Assembly: GCA_947070915.1 (NCBI GenBank)
Contig: CAMTDY010000079.1
Location: 1-12,390, forward strand
DNA: 12,390 nt
From: an uncultured Roseburia sp.
Lineage (GTDB): Bacteria; Bacillota; Clostridia; Lachnospirales; Lachnospiraceae
Direction: 5' to 3'
Part shown: piece after piece, positions 7,109 through 12,390 of the stretch
How positions within the stretch are numbered: position 1 is the stretch's first letter
Layout of the letters: every line of letters begins with the position of its first letter
Position numbers and translations under genes: made by a program
The notes under the pieces: model-generated
Told to the model about the DNA's origin: nothing
The model's database searches: none
What the model saw: only the letters and a program-made list of their open reading frames with translations

Positions 7109-7947
7109 TTTTCTATGTTCTTTCCTTTTCTTTCCATCAATTCACTGACAGTAAGTACATCGTACCCTTTATTCTGAAGCCAGGGCACTACCTTTTCCAC
7201 CGCATCGGCAGTAGTACTGTAAATATCATGCATCAATATGATATCCCCATCTTTTACCTCTTTTCTAACTTCCCTAAATATCTTTTTCGTATTTCTCGTC
7301 TTCCAGTCCAGCGTATCCAGACTCCACAGGATCATCGGCATATCAAGTTTTTTTCTCATCGTCTTGCTGATGGATCCATAAGGGGGCCGTAAAAGCCGGA
7401 TCTGATATCCCCCTGTCAGGTTACTGACCATTTTGTTTGTTTTACTCAGCTGCCGTTCCACTTTATTCCACTTCATCTTGCTCAACTGGGGATGATTCCA
7501 GGAATGGCTCCCAATCTCGCAGCCTGCCGCCAGATACATCTGAAGAATGTCACCATCCACTCTCGCCCTGTCCCCAAGGACAAAAAATGTGGCATGAGCC
7601 CCATATTTTTGTAAGGTTTCCAATATTTTTCCATCGTTTGCACGGGAAGGACCATCATCAAAGGTAAGGGCAACTGCTTTGTCCCTGACCACAGGCGCAG
7701 GAGTCGGCTGTACCACTGTTTCCACCGATTCAGGTACAGGTGAAGCTGTTGCCTGCACCTGATGTGCTTCCGGTTCGTATCCTGATCCGACATTTTTCAT
7801 CGCTGAGTATATCTTCACAATAGATAACGCCAATATCATGACGGCTGCTGCCGAAACCGATACTGCCAGGATCACATTCTGTTTTCTTCCTTTGTTTTGT
7901 CTGATAGCTCTTCTGATCTTCCTTCGCACATTCAAACGTCTGTTCAT
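7081..7947 (-). CDS. Membrane-anchored polysaccharide deacetylase (CE4/NodB domain)
   Basis: This 288-residue protein has a basic N-terminus, one transmembrane helix (about 25-46), a low-complexity Pro/Val/Ala-rich linker (about 55-88) and an outside NodB domain (90 to about 280). All five CE4 motifs are present: TFDDGP (95-100, base Asp97 and metal Asp98), HSWNHP (148-153, metal His148 and His152), RPPYG (187-191), DTLDW (211-215) and ILMHD (237-241, His240). It should be an active metal-dependent N- or O-deacetylase. PgdA/PdaA-like action on peptidoglycan is the commonest role in Firmicutes, while acetyl-xylan esterase activity also occurs in CE4 and would fit the neighbouring xylan genes. 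No xylan-specific feature is visible. The start at 7947 has only a weak Shine-Dalgarno (GTGAGAG). It lies 47 bp after the ABC ATPase gene. Confidence 0.92.
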   Translation of the reverse strand: MNRRLNVRRKIRRAIRQNKGRKQNVILAVSVSAAAVMILALSIVKIYSAMKNVGSGYEPEAHQVQATASPVPESVETVVQPTPAPVVRDKAVALTFDDGPSRANDGKILETLQKYGAHATFFVLGDRARVDGDILQMYLAAGCEIGSHSWNHPQLSKMKWNKVERQLSKTNKMVSNLTGGYQIRLLRPPYGSISKTMRKKLDMPMILWSLDTLDWKTRNTKKIFREVRKEVKDGDIILMHDIYSTTADAVEKVVPWLQNKGYDVLTVSELMERKGKNIENGSAYLHGR

Positions 7948-7966
7948 TTTACTCTCACAACCTTCT

Positions 7967-7996
7967 ATTATAATTTAATAGTCAAAGTGTAACACT
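7967..7996 (-). promoter_or_regulatory. Candidate promoter of the deacetylase with an overlapping inverted repeat
   Basis: On the minus strand a perfect TATAAT (7972 down to 7967) lies 19 bp before the deacetylase ATG. Where a -35 box is expected there is no TTGACA match but an 11-bp perfect inverted repeat, AGTGT-T-ACACT (7996 down to 7986). The repeat overlaps the last bases of the ABC ATPase gene. A weak -35 covered by an operator-like repeat suggests regulated transcription. The predicted leader would be very short. AGTGT/ACACT half-sites recall GntR/YtrA-type operators, but only loosely. Confidence 0.4.
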
Positions 7997-8984
7997 AATT
8001 TTCTGGTTTTTCAATGACAATTTTTCCATCTACCAGCTCCAGTTTTACTTTATTTCCTTCCATTCCCATTTCCTGAAGAAGTTCGGATGGAATCTGGATC
8101 CTTCCTGCACGGTCGAGAACGGCAAATTCTTCCTGAACCTCTTCTTCATTCCAATTAATAGTAATATCCTCCAACCGCTGTTTATATTCACTTTTCATGA
8201 TGCGTTCACTGCTGGTCTTTCCATCCCGGATGGAAATCACACGGTTTACCTTGGAAGCCAGTTCTTTATCATGGGTTACAATTACGATCGTAACCCCCAG
8301 TGTCTCATTCAGCCTCCGGAACATATCCAGGATATCATCCGCAGTCCGGCGGTCCACAGCTCCCGTGGGCTCATCCGCCAGCAGAAGTTTGGGATCATTG
8401 GCAAGGGCAATGGCAATAGCGACACGCTGCTGCTCTCCTCCGGACAGCTGGCTCAGTTTGTTATCTTTCCGTTCTGAAAGACCCACCAGCGCCAAAAGCT
8501 TCTCCGCCCGCTGTTTCTTTTCCGCCTCTGTCATGGAATCCTGACGGAACAGCATCGGCGTCATGACATTTTCCCAGGCAGTCAGGTAGGGAAGAAGATT
8601 CCTGGCGTTATTCTGCCACACAAAGCCGACTGTACTACGTTTGTAGTCCACCAATTCTTCCTCTGTAAGCTGAAACAGGTTTTTTCCATCTACATACAGC
8701 TTCCCCGCCGATGGCCGGTCCAGTCCTCCGATCATATTCAGAAATGTGGATTTTCCACTGCCGCTGTTTCCTATGATCGCCATAAGTTCTCCCCGGCGGA
8801 CTGTGAGATCCAGTCCCTGCAGCGCCAGAACTTCGATATCCTTTGTTTTGTAGATCTTCACCAGGCCGTCACACTCGATCATCACATCTTCCGGCACATC
8901 AAGTTCTTCCATTTCCTGACTTCCAGAAGCCTGTCGGTTGATGTGGCGGAAATCTTTTATCTTTTCCAACACTTTATTCTTCAT
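7995..8984 (-). CDS. ABC exporter ATPase (LolD/MacB type) fused to a C-terminal AbrB/SpoVT-like domain
   Basis: This 329-residue protein has an ABC nucleotide-binding domain (about 35-255): Walker A GNSGSGKS (72-79), Q-loop Gln124, signature LSGGE (180-184), Walker B LLADE (201-205) and switch His238. It should hydrolyse ATP to drive the FtsX-type permease encoded upstream. After a short linker, residues 286-328 match an AbrB/SpoVT swapped-hairpin domain: LDRAGRIQIPSELLQEMG, then KVKLELVDGKIVIEKP, with the diagnostic GRIxIPxEL pattern. In AbrB this fold dimerises and binds DNA. Here it may serve in dimerisation or regulation. The start at 8984 is chosen because GGTGAG lies 7 bp upstream and the product begins MKNKVLEKIK; an in-frame ATG at 9047 would overlap the previous gene by 74 bp. 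The chosen start overlaps it by 11 bp, so the ATPases are translationally coupled. Confidence 0.93.
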   Translation of the reverse strand: MKNKVLEKIKDFRHINRQASGSQEMEELDVPEDVMIECDGLVKIYKTKDIEVLALQGLDLTVRRGELMAIIGNSGSGKSTFLNMIGGLDRPSAGKLYVDGKNLFQLTEEELVDYKRSTVGFVWQNNARNLLPYLTAWENVMTPMLFRQDSMTEAEKKQRAEKLLALVGLSERKDNKLSQLSGGEQQRVAIAIALANDPKLLLADEPTGAVDRRTADDILDMFRRLNETLGVTIVIVTHDKELASKVNRVISIRDGKTSSERIMKSEYKQRLEDITINWNEEEVQEEFAVLDRAGRIQIPSELLQEMGMEGNKVKLELVDGKIVIEKPEN

Positions 8985-9654
8985 CGATAATCTCACCATC
9001 CTCCAAATGATAGATACAGTCTGCAATCTCCAGCAGCCCCATATCATGAGTTGTCATTACGATGGTTACCCCTTCCTTACTGATCAGCTCCCGGAAGATC
9101 TTCATCACTTGAAGCCCGGTAGCGGTGTCCAGTTCCGCTGTCGGCTCATCGGCAAAGATAATCCGGGGCTTGTGGGCGATCGCTCTGGCGATGGCCACCC
9201 TCTGCTGCTCTCCTCCTGACAGCTCCTGGGGCATATGGTGCATACGCTGGCCAAGTCCTACCAGCTTCAGGCATTCCTCTGCGCGTTTGCGCTTATTCCC
9301 CGGATACTTTGCCAACCGCAGTAGAAACTCCACATTTTCATAGGCTGTCATCATCGGGATCAGCGCCACGGACTGGAATACAAATCCCACATTGTTTTTT
9401 CGGAACTCTTCCCTCTGGGCTTCGCTCATTTTTTCCAGATTGCTGCCGTCAAAAACGACCTCGCCTGCCTTGGAATAATCCAGGGCACTCAGTATATTCA
9501 TTAAAGTCGTTTTTCCCGAACCGGAACGCCCTCTTAATATCGTAAGTTTTCCCTCTGGAATCTGGATGCTGATATCATGCAGCGCCACAAACTCTCCCCC
9601 GGAAGCCACCGGAAAACTCTGTTTCACACCCTCAGTAACAATAATATTTTCCAT
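8974..9654 (-). CDS. ABC exporter ATPase (LolD/MacB/FtsE type)
   Basis: This 226-residue protein is a stand-alone ABC ATPase of the usual length for MacB/LolD-type systems. Motifs are Walker A GRSGSGKT (42-49), Q-loop Gln94, signature LSGGE (145-149), Walker B IIFADE (165-170), D-loop ELD and switch His203. It should be cytoplasmic and couple ATP hydrolysis to mechanotransmission or export by the FtsX-domain permease whose gene ends 18 bp upstream. A Shine-Dalgarno-like GAGGTAAGGA precedes ATG 9654. It is distinct in sequence from the next gene's ATPase, for example in Walker A and in having no tail, so the pair may form a heterodimer. The substrate cannot be read from the sequence; peptide, lipid or antibiotic handling are all known for the superfamily. 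Confidence 0.94.
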   Translation of the reverse strand: MENIIVTEGVKQSFPVASGGEFVALHDISIQIPEGKLTILRGRSGSGKTTLMNILSALDYSKAGEVVFDGSNLEKMSEAQREEFRKNNVGFVFQSVALIPMMTAYENVEFLLRLAKYPGNKRKRAEECLKLVGLGQRMHHMPQELSGGEQQRVAIARAIAHKPRIIFADEPTAELDTATGLQVMKIFRELISKEGVTIVMTTHDMGLLEIADCIYHLEDGEIIDEE

Positions 9655-9672
9655 GTCCTTACCTCGCTTCCA

Positions 9673-12390
9673 TTAGTCCTCACCAAGTTTCAGTGCCTGA
9701 GAAATATTGATCCTGGATATCAGCTTGCCAAGAACAATCATACAAATAATGATCACGATTCCAATGATACTGAACAGCCTCACCATATCCAGCGCCTTAT
9801 TCACTACCTCCAGTGGTATCGCCTGATCGGTAGATGCATAGAAGATCTGAACCAGCGGCACAAACATCCGGGAAGCCAGAAGGCCGATCACCGTACCAAT
9901 CAGAATGGAGACACCGGAACTGAATATCTGCTCATTGATCAGCATCTGGATCACTTCCCTCTTTGTCATACCCATTGCCCGGAACACGCCGAACAAAAGC
10001 TCTCTCTGCCGGATAGATAAGATCCAGTAGATCAGGAAACCGGTACAGCACAGGATCAGGATCACGATAAAACTCATGGTCAGGATTCCATTGGTTCCCT
10101 GAAACAATGCATCGTTTTTGACTGCTATCATCTTGGAAGAGACGTCCTCAAAAGTGGTATATGTAATATTATTTTCTTTGGCATAATCGTATATAAACCG
10201 GGAGGTACCGGATGTCTTCAGCCACACCTGGTATGGACGGAGCCCATAGGTGTGCTGGATCTGGGCCAGATTGGCCACGATCAGATAATTCTCTGTAGTT
10301 ACCAGGGTCTCTTCTTCGTTCAATGAATGGGTCTGAGACACATATCCCGGAAAATAATCAAAGAATCCATAAACGACTCCCTCTGCTTCCACTCCTTCAT
10401 CGTTGGTAAAAGTGATCCGGTCCCCGATCTCGATTCCATGCTTCTTATGATAGTTCATACTCAGCAAAACCGCATCCGTACGCTTCGCCATGGCATTGAG
10501 ATACCGGTTGATATGTACTGGAAGCAGATCCTGCTGAAATCCGGAAACCGTTTCCCCAAAACTTTTCGTGTCAATGGCCATCAGTGTCGTACGGACTTCA
10601 CTGTCCCCGCTCTTTTTATTATAAGAAGTCTGGATCTCGTCATTGCGGTATACCTTAGCTGCTGATTCTACTCCTTCCATACTCTCATACACCCCAAAAT
10701 CCGGTTCGGTATAGGTCAGTTCCAGATCCGGATAGTACGAAAGAATCAGTGAGTTATCCTCCCAGGGCTGCTGGAGCACCAGATCTGTACCGGTGCTGTA
10801 CCGGATCCCTTTCTCAGAATTGGAGAGGATGGTCCTGGCCACCGTGGCATTGAAGATACCGAGAGAGACTGTAAACATCAAAAATACCATCATAAATCCC
10901 TGCTTTTTCCTCGTCCGGATGATCTGCAGGAAAGAGGCAAAAAATGCCGGCTTCCAATACGCCCTGCCGATATAATACACGAGCTTGATCAGGAGGGGCT
11001 GAAGTCTCAGCCCTACCAGGCTGGCACTTATAATAAAAAGAGAGGAACAGATGAACAGAAAGGGATCGATGGAATCCCCTTCCAGCATACTTGTCATCAG
11101 CTCATTGCGCCTGGCACTAAAAGAGTACAGTCCATACAGGGACACTGCCAGAAGTATCACATCCAGATAAACCCGGCTGAATATGTTGTGCTCATTGTTG
11201 TTCTTCTTATGTTTGACATTGACGATCGTCACGTTGGCATCCTTGATCACCGGAAGTACCATAAAGGCAACGGATACCAGTATCGCCCCCAGTGTATACA
11301 ATAACACCTCCGGACTCAGGCGCACATGCAACGCCTTACGCTGTATAAATTCCAGAAATCCATTGGTGGACCCAAGGGCCTTTGTCAGAAAATATCCCAG
11401 CGGCACACCTACGATACTGCTCATTACCGACAGGATCAGTGACTGAAGAAAATAGATGAACAAAATCTGCTTTTTACTGCTGCCGCGGCTCTTCAGCAGA
11501 GCGATCTCATTCTGCTCCAGGTCCAGCATCTGCCTGGAGATCATAAAGATAAAGGCAAGGAGCAGCGCCAGCACCGGAATCTGCAGGATAAGCAGCGTCG
11601 TGTACACTTTCTTTGCCGCCGTCTGGTACTCTCTGAGAACCTCAAGATAATCCGGCTCCTTGACATTGGTAAAACGGCTCTTTGACATACTGCATAACTC
11701 TTCTGTCCGTTCCACAAAAGTATTGATCTCGGAAGGGAGTATATTTTCATAATCAAAAACCTGATGCCATAGGGCAGTCACGTTATACTGCTGGTTTTCC
11801 AGATTGACAAAAGTCTCCTGGAACAGCTTTTCATTCATAAACACTTCCAGATAATAGTCACTCGGTCCCTTCACCCAGTAACAGTCCTCGTAGTCACTGG
11901 CATCAAATACTCCTACGATCTTTATCTTCATAACAGTGCCATCTGTCTGTTTCAGTTTTGCAAATTCGATCACATCCCCCAGGATCACGTCCAGTTTTGT
12001 CATGGCACGCTGGCTCAGGATCACCGGAATGGAGCCATCCTCCAGAAGCTGGTCCCCACAGTTCTCCCCGGCAAGGATTTTGATGTGATCGGAAATCCCG
12101 GACAATGCTGCGACACGCATGGATTTAGTCGAAGCCTTATTGCCTCTGGACTGGACAAAATCTCCCCTCAGTTTGGAAGTCTCATACAGCGATACCAGAT
12201 ATTTCTGGTCTACTCCGAGGGTCTCAGCAGAATTTTCTGCCGTATTCTTCATCTCTTTAAACTCTTCCTCATGTCCCTTCCCCGCATCCATCGACGCCTG
12301 GAAAGTGATCACCCCTGGATAGGCATTTTTCCTCTCTATATATGCTGAATATTTGGACTTCAGCGTTTTTTCCAGTGCCGCATCCCGATA
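9673..12390 (-). CDS. FtsX-domain ABC transporter permease (N-terminus beyond the window)
   Basis: The minus-strand frame is open to the window edge, so 905 C-terminal residues are present and the start is missing. Numbering from the edge, residues 1 to about 260 are a soluble, presumably extracellular domain. Membrane helices follow at about 264-285, 309-336 and 360-382 (first FtsX domain), then about 407-424, 442-466 and 499-520. A second large outside domain spans about 525-765, and three more helices lie at about 768-791, 822-849 and 869-891 (second FtsX domain). Each FtsX domain has the coupling-helix signature: EIALLKSRGSSKKQILF and ELLFGVFRAMGMTKREVI. This duplicated FtsX layout fits MacB/BceB-like type VII ABC permeases. 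A GTG at 12312 could be mistaken for the start, but coding continues upstream with no stop and no Shine-Dalgarno was noted. It heads the operon with the two ATPases. Confidence 0.93.
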   Translation of the reverse strand, partial: YRDAALEKTLKSKYSAYIERKNAYPGVITFQASMDAGKGHEEEFKEMKNTAENSAETLGVDQKYLVSLYETSKLRGDFVQSRGNKASTKSMRVAALSGISDHIKILAGENCGDQLLEDGSIPVILSQRAMTKLDVILGDVIEFAKLKQTDGTVMKIKIVGVFDASDYEDCYWVKGPSDYYLEVFMNEKLFQETFVNLENQQYNVTALWHQVFDYENILPSEINTFVERTEELCSMSKSRFTNVKEPDYLEVLREYQTAAKKVYTTLLILQIPVLALLLAFIFMISRQMLDLEQNEIALLKSRGSSKKQILFIYFLQSLILSVMSSIVGVPLGYFLTKALGSTNGFLEFIQRKALHVRLSPEVLLYTLGAILVSVAFMVLPVIKDANVTIVNVKHKKNNNEHNIFSRVYLDVILLAVSLYGLYSFSARRNELMTSMLEGDSIDPFLFICSSLFIISASLVGLRLQPLLIKLVYYIGRAYWKPAFFASFLQIIRTRKKQGFMMVFLMFTVSLGIFNATVARTILSNSEKGIRYSTGTDLVLQQPWEDNSLILSYYPDLELTYTEPDFGVYESMEGVESAAKVYRNDEIQTSYNKKSGDSEVRTTLMAIDTKSFGETVSGFQQDLLPVHINRYLNAMAKRTDAVLLSMNYHKKHGIEIGDRITFTNDEGVEAEGVVYGFFDYFPGYVSQTHSLNEEETLVTTENYLIVANLAQIQHTYGLRPYQVWLKTSGTSRFIYDYAKENNITYTTFEDVSSKMIAVKNDALFQGTNGILTMSFIVILILCCTGFLIYWILSIRQRELLFGVFRAMGMTKREVIQMLINEQIFSSGVSILIGTVIGLLASRMFVPLVQIFYASTDQAIPLEVVNKALDMVRLFSIIGIVIIICMIVLGKLISRINISQALKLGED

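Noticed and set aside
8985..9047. ATG at 9047 as start of the AbrB-tailed ATPase (350 residues)
   Set aside because: It would overlap the previous gene by 74 bp with an unlikely Trp-rich N-terminus. ATG 8984 has GGTGAG upstream and an 11-bp overlap typical of coupled genes.
12310..12312. GTG at 12312 as start of the FtsX permease
   Set aside because: The frame remains open to the window edge, and starting here would omit the expected N-terminal membrane helix. The gene is treated as 5' incomplete.
1..12390. Search for CRISPR arrays, tRNA or rRNA genes, insertion sequences and att-site repeats
   Set aside because: No spaced direct repeats, tRNA-like cloverleaf, rRNA segment or transposase was recognised by eye. 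The Tn5 mosaic end at 26-44 is from library preparation, not a resident transposon.

Overview
The window is most likely the end of a contig from a low-to-mid GC Gram-positive bacterium, probably Clostridia and possibly a gut Lachnospiraceae. The evidence is strong AGGAGG-type ribosome binding sites, tightly packed gene strings, Firmicutes-style ABC/FtsX exporters and an AbrB-type domain. The taxon is inferred from gene style, not from a marker gene.

Left end (1-44): this is not biological DNA. It matches an Illumina Nextera adapter: the last two bases of P7, an 8-base i7 index, and the read-2 sequence ending in the Tn5 mosaic end. Real insert begins at base 45, so the first gene is cut off by library preparation.

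Defence-like module (45-2544, + strand, visibly AT-rich): the 3' end of a gene whose product ends in a helix-turn-helix-like segment overlaps by 8 bp a 758-residue cytoplasmic subtilisin (S8) protease. The protease has the N-terminal architecture of the anti-phage IetS/IteS peptidases. These normally pair with an AAA+ ATPase encoded upstream, so the truncated gene may be that partner. A terminator-like hairpin at about 2665-2696 closes the module.

Uronate module (2783-7056, - strand, higher GC): uxaC (uronate isomerase) is followed after 23 bp by a GH115 alpha-glucuronidase without a signal peptide. Together they would release (4-O-methyl-)glucuronic acid from imported xylan fragments and convert free glucuronate to fructuronate. 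A perfect 8+8 palindrome and an overlapping cre-like site lie just upstream of uxaC, inside the end of the preceding gene.

Envelope/export module (7081-12390, - strand): an FtsX-type permease truncated by the window end, two LolD/MacB-type ATPases, and a membrane-anchored polysaccharide deacetylase. The second ATPase carries a C-terminal AbrB/SpoVT-like domain, the most unusual domain fusion in the window. The minus-strand genes are spaced closely enough (11-bp overlap, then 18, 47, 24 and 23 bp gaps) that read-through from the exporter into the uronate genes is possible. A promoter candidate precedes the deacetylase and regulatory elements precede uxaC.

No tRNA, rRNA, CRISPR array, insertion sequence or riboswitch was recognised.
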